From positions 1 through 9,976 of the forward strand of contig JALOAD010000080.1 in NCBI GenBank assembly GCA_023228995.1: a stretch of 9,976 nt of DNA, given 5' to 3'. Every line of letters starts with the position of its first letter. Within the stretch, counting starts at the first letter, position 1. Origin of the DNA: JALOAD01 sp023228995 [NCBI: Candidatus Muiribacterium halophilum] (GTDB taxonomy: Bacteria > Muiribacteriota > Muiribacteriia > Muiribacteriales). This document shows positions 1 to 6,095 of the stretch, piece by piece. The notes under the pieces were generated by a model. The model searched no databases, was not told the origin of the DNA, and saw nothing but the letters and a program-made list of their open reading frames with translations. A program made the position numbers and the translations under genes.

Positions 1-1
1 C

Positions 2-58
2 AAACCTAAAATCTTAGAAAGATCCAAAGTTAAAGATGTTTTATTATCGTTCCGTTAA
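2..58 (+). CDS. Possible C-terminal end of an upstream gene (partial)
   Basis: One frame is open from the window edge and ends at a TAA at 56-58. It encodes 18 residues (KPKILERSKVKDVLLSFR) of mixed, ordinary protein-like composition. It may be the 3' end of a gene that starts outside the window. The stretch is too short to assign a family, and it overlaps another small open frame starting at 36, so at most one of the two is likely to be real. Sequence upstream of the window would decide. Confidence 0.3.
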   Translation, partial: KPKILERSKVKDVLLSFR

Positions 59-221
59 TACCTTTTCCAAAAGAAAAGACAAAGAATATAGCAAATGTAT
101 AAGTTTGTATATATTTTAATTTTCGGAAAAATCAAACTCAGAACTTAAAACAGAAGAGGAAATTGAAAAGCTTGAAAAAGAATTAAAAAATCCTAATTTG
201 TCAGACAATGGGAAATTATAA
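36..221 (+). pseudogene. Small ORF interrupted by an in-frame TAA
   Basis: An ATG at 36 opens a 27-codon frame that stops at a TAA at 117-119. The same frame then stays open for 33 more codons to a TAA at 219-221. The second half is rich in Glu, Lys and Leu with a heptad-like helix pattern (residues such as TEEEIEKLEKELKN). It has no ATG of its own, so it could not be translated by a normal start. A single nonsense change in a roughly 61-codon gene would explain this arrangement. Lys/Glu-rich open frames also arise by chance in A-rich DNA, so confidence is low. No function can be assigned. Confidence 0.3.
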
Positions 222-256
222 ATTGAAAATCATAATTTAACTAAATTAAGTAATTA

Positions 257-721
257 ATGAACACATACAAATATTTAAGATTTAGAGTAAGAATACGAAA
301 AATATGTAAATTTTTAACTAAAAACATAAACAATAAAGTATATCTTAGTAGCTATGAGGAAAAAGGTATAAAATTGTGGAAATTACTACTCAGAGATGAA
401 ACAACCCACATGTCTTATTCAAGTTTAGATATAAGACAATTAAGTAAAGGTAATGTATTTATGACTTTTAAGCCAGATGGTATCACTTCTTACATATTAA
501 CAATTGTTAATATTTCTGATAACAATAAAAGCTTATTTGAATTACATATACCTGAAAAATATAGTAATAAAGTTTTACATTCTTTCGATTTTGAACATGA
601 AAAAAGAATGAATAAATTAGAAAGAGAAAAAAATCAAATAATTGAGACACATATAGATAAATTAATTCAAATTGAAGAAAGTAATCTAAAAAATAAAAAT
701 AATTTGGTTATATCAAAATAA
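257..721 (+). CDS. Hypothetical protein, 154 aa, basic N-terminus and C-terminal helix
   Basis: I do not recognise this protein. An in-frame TAA at 251-253 lies just before the ATG at 257, so this is the first possible start. The first 25 residues are strongly basic (about nine Lys/Arg). The middle, residues 45-105, alternates hydrophobic and polar residues as in a beta-rich fold. Residues about 112-150 are almost all charged, with regularly spaced Leu/Ile, suggesting a long helix or coiled coil. There is no signal peptide or membrane segment. No clear Bacteroidota promoter precedes it. The -33 element of the next gene's promoter lies inside its last codons. A nucleic-acid-binding role would fit the charge pattern, but that is only a guess. 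Confidence 0.7.
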   Translation: MNTYKYLRFRVRIRKICKFLTKNINNKVYLSSYEEKGIKLWKLLLRDETTHMSYSSLDIRQLSKGNVFMTFKPDGITSYILTIVNISDNNKSLFELHIPEKYSNKVLHSFDFEHEKRMNKLEREKNQIIETHIDKLIQIEESNLKNKNNLVISK

Positions 722-734
722 ATAATTATATTTG
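703..734 (+). promoter_or_regulatory. Bacteroidota-type promoter for the VWA/metallopeptidase gene
   Basis: A -33 TTTG at 703-706 and a -7 TATATTTG at 727-734 are separated by 20 nt, close to the TTTG-N19-TAnnTTTG consensus of the Bacteroidota primary sigma factor. The -7 box is followed by CA, as in the four other promoters of the window. The ATG of the downstream gene is at 764, leaving a leader of about 25 nt. The -33 box lies inside the end of the preceding gene. Confidence 0.8.
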
Positions 735-763
735 CATTATTAAATAAATTAAAAAAAGAATAA

Positions 764-2161
764 ATGACAATTAAGAACATTCATGAGAAATTATCTCTAT
801 CAATTAAAACAATGTTAATAGATATGAAAGTCAATCTACCTTTCTATGGTAGTTTTTGTTTACATATGAATTTCAAAGAACAAGACACAATTGGAACTTG
901 TGGAGTTAACATGACAGCTCAAGGTATGAATTTTTATTATAGTCCAACTTTCCTTGGAAAATTATCACAAAAAGAGGTAAATTTTGTGACGTTACATGAA
1001 GAATTCCACCTTTTATTTTCTCACCCAAAAAGAACTATATTAGGACAATATAATCATAAAATGGCAAATATAGCACAAGATATGATTATCAATCACATCA
1101 TTTGGCAAGATATTTCACATGATTTTATAGAAATACCAAAAGGTGATGATGGTAAGAATATGGCTCTATTTGTGCCAAAAGAATATGATGGTCCTCTTAT
1201 TTTTGAAGCTCTATATGAATGGTTAAGAGATGAAAAAGAAAAATGGGATAATAATAAAAGTGAAAATGGACAATGTCAAAGTTGTGAAGGAACTGGACAA
1301 AGTGAAGATGGTGGAAAATGTCCTGATTGTAATGGAACTGGTAATCAGGATGGTAAAGATTCAACTGGCAAACCTTCATATGGTCCTTATGGTAAAAATC
1401 CTAAAAATGAAGAGAGTAATCAAGGTAGTGGTAAAGATGATAATAATATGGATACTTGGTCTAAGGAACAAATTTTCCAAGATATGGAAAATGGTACAGG
1501 TGAATACTTAGATAAGCATATAGGAGATGAAATTCCTAAAGAATTAAGAGATTCAATAGTTAGAGACACAATCGAAAATATTAAATCAAGAGGTATCTCA
1601 GCTGGAAATTTAGAAGAAACTTTACAAAAACTTAGAAAGAAAAGAAAAGATTATCTTTCAGAAATCAAAAGAGCTGTATCTAATATAGTATTTGGTACAG
1701 TTAAACAAAAAACTATAATAAAACCAAATAGAAGACAAATTTCTGGTATAAAAGGTAAAAGAAAAACCAAAAATAAAATCAATGTAATTTTAGATGTTAG
1801 TGGATCTATGTGTAATGAATTCGAAAAAGTATTAAGCTATATATATAAAAATAATGTAGAAGTTAATATGATTCAAGCAGATACCCAAGTAACCGCAATT
1901 GATAAAATTAAAAATACTAAAAAAATAGAAAGTCTAAAAATCAAAGGTTTGGGTGGTACTACTCTTATGCCAGCAGTTGATTATGTAGTTGAAAATTGTA
2001 ACCAATACAACACAGCAATTTTAACAGATGGGTATACAGATACATTGTATTTAGATAAACTAAAAGGTAAAGTTTTGATTTTAACTACCGGATGTGAATG
2101 CCCAATTGCAAGTGGTAAAGATAAAGTAAAACAAATTGTAATTGATACAAGTTATAATTAA
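764..2161 (+). CDS. DUF2201-type protein: metallopeptidase-like domain, DnaJ-like zinc motif, C-terminal VWA domain
   Basis: This 465-aa protein has the two-part layout of the DUF2201 family. The N-terminal region (about 1-160) is zinc-peptidase-like and contains HEEFH at 78-82 with a further His at 87, matching HExxH-x4-H metal ligands and the catalytic Glu. The C-terminal VWA domain (about 338-465) has a complete MIDAS: DVSGS at 344-348, Thr in GGTT at 397-400, and Asp in LTDG at 420-423. The linker (about 160-300) is Gly/Asn/Asp-rich and holds two CxxCxGTG motifs at C171/C174 and C186/C189, like half of a DnaJ zinc-binding region. It is followed by a basic helical stretch (281-335). Family knowledge: such VWA proteins pair with MoxR AAA+ ATPases, and one is encoded at 6096-7220. 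Whether the peptidase site is active is unknown. No signal peptide is seen, so it is probably cytoplasmic. It has its own promoter upstream and a terminator just downstream. Confidence 0.88.
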   Translation: MTIKNIHEKLSLSIKTMLIDMKVNLPFYGSFCLHMNFKEQDTIGTCGVNMTAQGMNFYYSPTFLGKLSQKEVNFVTLHEEFHLLFSHPKRTILGQYNHKMANIAQDMIINHIIWQDISHDFIEIPKGDDGKNMALFVPKEYDGPLIFEALYEWLRDEKEKWDNNKSENGQCQSCEGTGQSEDGGKCPDCNGTGNQDGKDSTGKPSYGPYGKNPKNEESNQGSGKDDNNMDTWSKEQIFQDMENGTGEYLDKHIGDEIPKELRDSIVRDTIENIKSRGISAGNLEETLQKLRKKRKDYLSEIKRAVSNIVFGTVKQKTIIKPNRRQISGIKGKRKTKNKINVILDVSGSMCNEFEKVLSYIYKNNVEVNMIQADTQVTAIDKIKNTKKIESLKIKGLGGTTLMPAVDYVVENCNQYNTAILTDGYTDTLYLDKLKGKVLILTTGCECPIASGKDKVKQIVIDTSYN

Positions 2162-2183
2162 TGTAAATTTAATGGTTAAAATT

Positions 2184-2212
2184 AAAAAGCAATGTATATG
2201 CATTGCTTTTTT
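2184..2212. terminator. Bidirectional intrinsic terminator between convergent genes
   Basis: A perfect 11-bp stem is formed by AAAAAGCAATG (2184-2194) and CATTGCTTTTT (2201-2211) with a 6-nt loop. The A-run on one side and the T-run on the other make it a rho-independent terminator in both directions. It ends the plus-strand VWA gene (stop at 2159-2161) and the minus-strand gene. The minus gene's stop codon (2211-2213) begins on the last base pair of the stem. Confidence 0.88.
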
Positions 2213-2462
2213 AATATTCTAATTTAGTAACATTTTTAATATCTACATTATATAATTTACCTTCAAATTCAATAGTAATCAATGAATCATCATCTATATC
2301 TATAACTCTTAATGGTACGTCACCACTAATAACAAGGTCTTTTACTATGTCGGAATATATATAGCCATTGGCTTTTATGGTGGATATTATATCTTCACGA
2401 TTAATTAATGATCCTTCTACATTATTATTCTTAAAATCCTCAAACAATCTTAAATATATCAT
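2211..2462 (-). CDS. Hypothetical 83-aa protein with an N-terminal LFEDF motif
   Basis: This is the only minus-strand gene in the window. It is supported by its convergent terminator and by its distinctive start. The protein begins MIYLRLFEDFKNNN, an aromatic/Leu-rich amphipathic leader ending in Phe-Glu-Asp-Phe. The rest alternates beta-type segments and acidic turns (about residues 45-83: VPLRVIDIDDDSLITIEF and onwards), suggesting a small beta-rich domain. No domain is recognised. Similar N-terminal patterns (Met-Lys-x-Tyr/Phe-x-x-Phe-x-x-Glu) occur on T4 internal proteins as capsid-targeting sequences, but that link is only an analogy. No good TAnnTTTG promoter was found upstream on the minus strand. 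The reading frame is clean and the start is the first ATG. Confidence 0.7.
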   Translation of the reverse strand: MIYLRLFEDFKNNNVEGSLINREDIISTIKANGYIYSDIVKDLVISGDVPLRVIDIDDDSLITIEFEGKLYNVDIKNVTKLEY

Positions 2463-2478
2463 AAATCTATATATTAAT

Positions 2479-2509
2479 TTTGGTAATTGAAAAATCTTTT
2501 ATATATTTG
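2479..2509 (+). promoter_or_regulatory. Bacteroidota-type promoter for the CCA enzyme gene
   Basis: TTTG at 2479-2482 and TATATTTG at 2502-2509 with exactly 19 nt between them match the consensus fully. The -7 box is followed by CA. This promoter decides the start of the downstream gene. The frame can be extended to a TTG at 2480, but that lies inside the -33 box and would not be transcribed. Translation therefore begins at the ATG at 2525, with a very short leader. Confidence 0.85.
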
Positions 2510-2524
2510 CAAATAAAAAGAAAT

Positions 2525-3631
2525 ATGATAAACTACATACCAGATAGCATCAAAACATTACATAAGATTTTCACTGAGAATGGATATAAATTATACTTAG
2601 TAGGTGGATCTGTTCGTGATTTTATTATTGGCACAACACCAAAAGATTTTGATTTAGCTACTGATGCAACTCCAGATCAAATTATTCAGATAGTATCTGA
2701 TTATAAAACAAATTTACAAGGTAAAGCTTTTGGGGTTGTTGTAGTAACTCCTGATGATTATCCTGAAGGTTATGAGATAGCAACATTTAGAGAAGATATA
2801 TACAATGAAACATTAGGAGAAACCAGATTCCCAACAGTTAAATACTCTACCATTGAAAATGATTGTTTAAGAAGAGATTTGAGTATAAATGCTTTATATT
2901 ATGATTTAGAAACCAAACAAGTAATTGATTTAGTAAATGGTATAGAAGATATTAATAATAGAGTCATTAAATTTGTTGGGATAGCTGAACAAAGAATTAT
3001 TGAAGATCCTCTTAGAATTTTAAGATGTTTAAGATTTTCCACAAGATTTGGTTATGATATAGATATTAATAACAAAAAAGAAATATCTAAACATAGTCAT
3101 ATGTTATCTATAATAAGTAGAGAACGTATATTTGATGAAATTAAAAAAACTTATAAACAATCTATAAATTTCAAAGAATATTTAGACTTAATAACTGAAT
3201 TAAATTTATGGAAAGATATTTTTAATGATGTAACTATAAATACAGATGTAATTGAAACAAATTCTATTGTTACATATCTAACAAATTTATTTAGATATGA
3301 AAAAATCTCCATATTGGAAGAAAGATTTCCAAAATTTACTATAGATAATGATACTTCGAATAAAATATTATTTTTATTATCATTAAATATAATTAATGCA
3401 AATAATGTATTTGATTTATATAAGAAAAAACAACAATATAAAATAGATAATAATCTATTAATTGAGTGGTTTCGTATATCTGATAATAAAACAATTAATG
3501 CTAAAAAATTCTTAAAATATACACCAACTACTATAACTAAAAATTTAATTGAACTTGGATACAATAATAAAGAATTAGGAATTAAAATTAGAGAAATAGA
3601 AACTAAAAAATTCATAGAAATAAAAATCTAA
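2525..3631 (+). CDS. cca: CCA tRNA nucleotidyltransferase (short, phage-type)
   Basis: This enzyme adds or repairs the 3'-terminal CCA of tRNAs from CTP and ATP in the cytoplasm. Residue numbers are from the ATG at 2525 (368 aa). The class II nucleotidyltransferase head is clear: LVGGSVRD at 25-32, then the metal-binding DFD at 41-43 in DFDLATDATP. Next come the RRDLSINAL motif at 116-124, EDPLR at 160-164 (the nucleotide-selecting EDxxR motif) followed by ILRCLRF, and the ISRERIFDEI helix at 197-206. The C-terminal third (about 215-368) is divergent, Asn/Ile/Lys-rich and helical. No HD phosphohydrolase motif is seen. Bacterial chromosomal versions are usually longer, about 400-480 aa. Poly(A) polymerase I is a relative, but EDxxR and the small size favour CCA addition. 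The gene has its own promoter and is probably cotranscribed with the 3657-3926 gene. Confidence 0.92.
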   Translation: MINYIPDSIKTLHKIFTENGYKLYLVGGSVRDFIIGTTPKDFDLATDATPDQIIQIVSDYKTNLQGKAFGVVVVTPDDYPEGYEIATFREDIYNETLGETRFPTVKYSTIENDCLRRDLSINALYYDLETKQVIDLVNGIEDINNRVIKFVGIAEQRIIEDPLRILRCLRFSTRFGYDIDINNKKEISKHSHMLSIISRERIFDEIKKTYKQSINFKEYLDLITELNLWKDIFNDVTINTDVIETNSIVTYLTNLFRYEKISILEERFPKFTIDNDTSNKILFLLSLNIINANNVFDLYKKKQQYKIDNNLLIEWFRISDNKTINAKKFLKYTPTTITKNLIELGYNNKELGIKIREIETKKFIEIKI

Positions 3632-3656
3632 TATATAAGAAAAAAATATAAAAAAT

Positions 3657-3926
3657 ATGGAATTGTGTAAATATTATAGCCTATATGAATGTTATGATAA
3701 AAAAATAGTTAAAAGAAAACTAGGCAAATTAGAAAAAGAAGGTAAAATTGAATATTCAATTGATGGAGATAAAATTAAAATAGAAGACATTGATTTACAA
3801 TTGAATGAAATCAATGAATTGATTAATTTTTTTGAAAAAAATGATGTAGTAGAATATCCATATGGATTTGATGATGAAGATTATGATTTAGATGATGAAT
3901 ATAATTATTATTTAGATGAAGATTAA
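3657..3926 (+). CDS. Hypothetical 89-aa protein with acidic tail
   Basis: The protein is not recognised. The N-terminal part (about 15-30) is basic (KKIVKRKLGKLEKEGK) and runs into a short beta-like segment (31-43) and a helix (47-61). Residues 71-89 contain eleven Asp/Glu with four Tyr, giving a strongly acidic tail. There is no promoter in the 25-nt gap after the CCA enzyme gene, so it is probably the second gene of that transcript. The basic helix plus wing-like segment could be a small nucleic-acid-binding fold, and the acidic tail could mimic nucleic acid or bind a basic partner, but the sequence proves neither. Confidence 0.65.
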   Translation: MELCKYYSLYECYDKKIVKRKLGKLEKEGKIEYSIDGDKIKIEDIDLQLNEINELINFFEKNDVVEYPYGFDDEDYDLDDEYNYYLDED

Positions 3927-3927
3927 T

Positions 3928-3958
3928 TTTGTCATTTAAGAAAATAGATGTATATTTG
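3928..3958 (+). promoter_or_regulatory. Bacteroidota-type promoter for the DUF2779 nuclease gene
   Basis: TTTG at 3928-3931, a 19-nt spacer, and TATATTTG at 3951-3958 followed by CA form an exact consensus match. The ATG is at 3981. An ATG at 3971 in another frame would encode only MNKYE, with its TAG (3986-3988) lying just past the main start codon. Confidence 0.85.
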
Positions 3959-3980
3959 CATTTGATAAACATGAATAAAT

Positions 3981-5999
3981 ATGAATAGATCAAAATATTT
4001 TACTAAATCTACCTTCAAGGAAGGTTTAGATTGTATAACCAAGTTATATTATACAAATAATAAAGAATATAATAATTCAGCAAATGATGATTCTTTTCTC
4101 GAAGAATTGGCCAATGGTGGTTTTCAAATTGGTGAATTAGCTAAATACTTATTTGTTAATAATCCAGATAATGAAAATATAACTATTAAAAATTTAACTA
4201 ATGAGGAAGCTGTTATAGAAACCTCAGAAAGATTAAAAAATGATTGTGTTATAGCAGAGGCTGCTTTCTTAATAGATAAATTCTATATAAGGGCAGATAT
4301 TATTAAAAAAGAAGGTAAAACCTTAAAATTATATGAAGTAAAAGCAAAATCAATAGATGGGATCAGAGAAGACTCAAACTCATTTATATCATATAAAGGT
4401 AAAGCAAATGAATGTGTAAAATCAGAATGGTCACCATATTTATATGATATAGCTTTTCAAAAATATGTAATAGAAAAAGCTTACCCTGATTATAAAGTAG
4501 AAGCCAATATCATATTAGCTGATAAAAGTAAAAAAGTAACTATTAATAACTTAAACCAATATTTTCAAATTAATAAAAATGGTTATATGGTTGATATAAT
4601 CACACCAAAAAATATATCAGCAAATGACCTTGGTGTTATACCATTGGCTATTATTAATGTTGATGAAATAGTTAATGATATTCAAAACAAATATAAAGTC
4701 CCTAAACACAATATGGATTTTATTGATTTTATTAACTATGCTAAAGATATTTACTTAAATAGAAAAAAGATATATACACCAGTATCTACTAAATGTAAAT
4801 CTTGTACATATAATAATAAAAATTCAGATTTGAAAAGTGGATTTTATGAATGTTGGAAAAATCATACAAATTATAGTGATGAATTATTGAAAAAACCATT
4901 GGCTATTGAATTATGGAATGGTAGAGTAGATAAAATGTTATCTAAAGGACAATTTTTATTAGAAAATATTAATGAAGAAGATGTAAAAAGTAGTAAACCA
5001 GAACCAGAAAAAAATGGATTAACTAACTTTCAAAGAAAATGGTTACAAATAACCAAAGCAAAAAATAATGATAATTCTTATTATTTTGATAGTGAAGGAT
5101 TTTTAAGTGAGGTTAATAAATGGAATTATCCACTACATCTAATAGATTTTGAAACATCAACTGTTGCTTTACCTTTTCACAAAGGAACTTCTCCTTATCA
5201 AGGAATTGCTTTTCAATTTAGTCACCATGTTTTACATGAAGATGGAAAAATAGAGCACAAGGATCAATATATTCATTTTGAAAAAGGAGTTTATCCTAAT
5301 TTAGACTTCATCAGAACATTGAAAAAAAGTTTATCTTCAGATAATGGAACTATATTTAGATATCATAATCATGAAAATAATTATCTAAGAATGATATATG
5401 ATCAAATAGTAGATGGTGAAATTGGTGAAATTGAACAAAATGAAAAAACTGAACTATTAAATTTCATTGATAATATTACTAAATATAAAATAACACCAAA
5501 AGATAAAGATTACACATATGGTGATAGATGTATGGTAGATCTATATGAAATAGTAAAAGATTTTTACTATTCACCAAGTACTAATGGTAAAATTAGTATC
5601 AAAAATATACTACCAGCTATTCTAAATGATTGTGAAGAATTGAGGAATAAATATAGTAAAGGTGGATTATATGGTAAAGAATTAGAAATAAAAAGTCTAA
5701 ATTTTGATGACCATGTTTGGTTACAAGAAGAATTTAATAATAATCCATATAAAACTCTACCAGTTATATCAGATATTAATTTAGATGATAATATAGAGGA
5801 AGATGATGAGTTCAATTCAATTGCTGATGGTGGAGCTGCCTTGATTGCTTATAACTATCTACAATATTCCCATATTAATGAAGAAAAGAGGGTAGCTATG
5901 AGAAATGGTCTATTTAGATATTGTGAATTAGATACAATGGCTATGGTGATGATATTGGAAGCTATGTTGTTATGGAGTGGAAAAAATCAAAAATGTTAA
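3981..5999 (+). CDS. DUF2779 protein: Cas4-like Fe-S nuclease domain plus DEDD-type exonuclease domain
   Basis: This 672-aa protein has two nuclease-like halves. The N-terminal half (about 1-300) resembles Cas4/RecB-family PD-(D/E)XK nucleases. It has E93, D106 in IRADII, and E119-V-K121 as the ExK motif, then a Gln/Tyr helix (AFQKYV, 158-163). C18 in the Cas4-like context DCITKLYY, with C272-x2-C275 and C291, could hold a 4Fe-4S cluster. The C-terminal half (about 380-660) is the DUF2779 region, with RNase H-like exonuclease signatures: DFE at 389-391, RYHNHENNYL at 460-469, D520 in MVDL, SIKNILPAI at 539-547, and YCELDTMAM at 647-655 supplying the last Asp. Similar proteins occur in bacteria and phages and their role is unsettled. 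DNA end processing, host-DNA breakdown or defence-related activity are all possible. It has its own promoter upstream. Confidence 0.87.
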   Translation: MNRSKYFTKSTFKEGLDCITKLYYTNNKEYNNSANDDSFLEELANGGFQIGELAKYLFVNNPDNENITIKNLTNEEAVIETSERLKNDCVIAEAAFLIDKFYIRADIIKKEGKTLKLYEVKAKSIDGIREDSNSFISYKGKANECVKSEWSPYLYDIAFQKYVIEKAYPDYKVEANIILADKSKKVTINNLNQYFQINKNGYMVDIITPKNISANDLGVIPLAIINVDEIVNDIQNKYKVPKHNMDFIDFINYAKDIYLNRKKIYTPVSTKCKSCTYNNKNSDLKSGFYECWKNHTNYSDELLKKPLAIELWNGRVDKMLSKGQFLLENINEEDVKSSKPEPEKNGLTNFQRKWLQITKAKNNDNSYYFDSEGFLSEVNKWNYPLHLIDFETSTVALPFHKGTSPYQGIAFQFSHHVLHEDGKIEHKDQYIHFEKGVYPNLDFIRTLKKSLSSDNGTIFRYHNHENNYLRMIYDQIVDGEIGEIEQNEKTELLNFIDNITKYKITPKDKDYTYGDRCMVDLYEIVKDFYYSPSTNGKISIKNILPAILNDCEELRNKYSKGGLYGKELEIKSLNFDDHVWLQEEFNNNPYKTLPVISDINLDDNIEEDDEFNSIADGGAALIAYNYLQYSHINEEKRVAMRNGLFRYCELDTMAMVMILEAMLLWSGKNQKC

Positions 6000-6012
6000 T
6001 TATTTGTAAAAA

Positions 6013-6044
6013 TTAGATAGAACAAAAAAAATGATGTATATTTG
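6013..6044 (+). promoter_or_regulatory. Promoter for the MoxR-type ATPase gene (weak -33)
   Basis: The -7 box TATATTTG at 6037-6044, followed by CA, is identical to the other four. The best -33 candidate is TTAG at 6013-6016 with a 20-nt spacer, one mismatch from TTTG. Short arms TGATG and CATCA flank the -7 box and could mark an operator. The leader to the ATG at 6096 is about 45 nt, the longest in the window. Confidence 0.7.
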
Positions 6045-6095
6045 CATCACAAATAAATAAAGAAATCATTAATTATTAAACATAAATAAAAAATT

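Noticed and set aside
100-107. TAAGTTTG as a promoter -7 box
   Set aside because: It fits TAnnTTTG but has no TTTG/TTG at -33 and lacks the trailing CA seen in the five good promoters.
1230-1511. Open frames on both strands inside the VWA gene (also minus 1197-1379)
   Set aside because: They lie in the low-complexity linker of a well-supported gene; their composition is repetitive (Val/Met/Lys or His/Phe/Tyr) and they have no promoter.
2480-2524. TTG-initiated N-terminal extension of the CCA enzyme by 15 codons
   Set aside because: The extension contains the -33 and -7 boxes of the gene's own promoter, and the predicted transcription start lies beyond it. The ATG at 2525 fits the family N-terminus.
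3151-3615. Long minus-strand open frame opposite the CCA enzyme gene
   Set aside because: It is a shadow of the AT-rich coding strand: Leu/Ile/Ser-rich with no domain and no promoter. The plus strand carries a recognised enzyme.
5567-5815. Minus-strand open frames at 5567-5815, 7743-7979 and 9472-9666
   Set aside because: Each lies opposite a plus-strand gene with clear family motifs, and each has Ser- or Leu-rich shadow composition.
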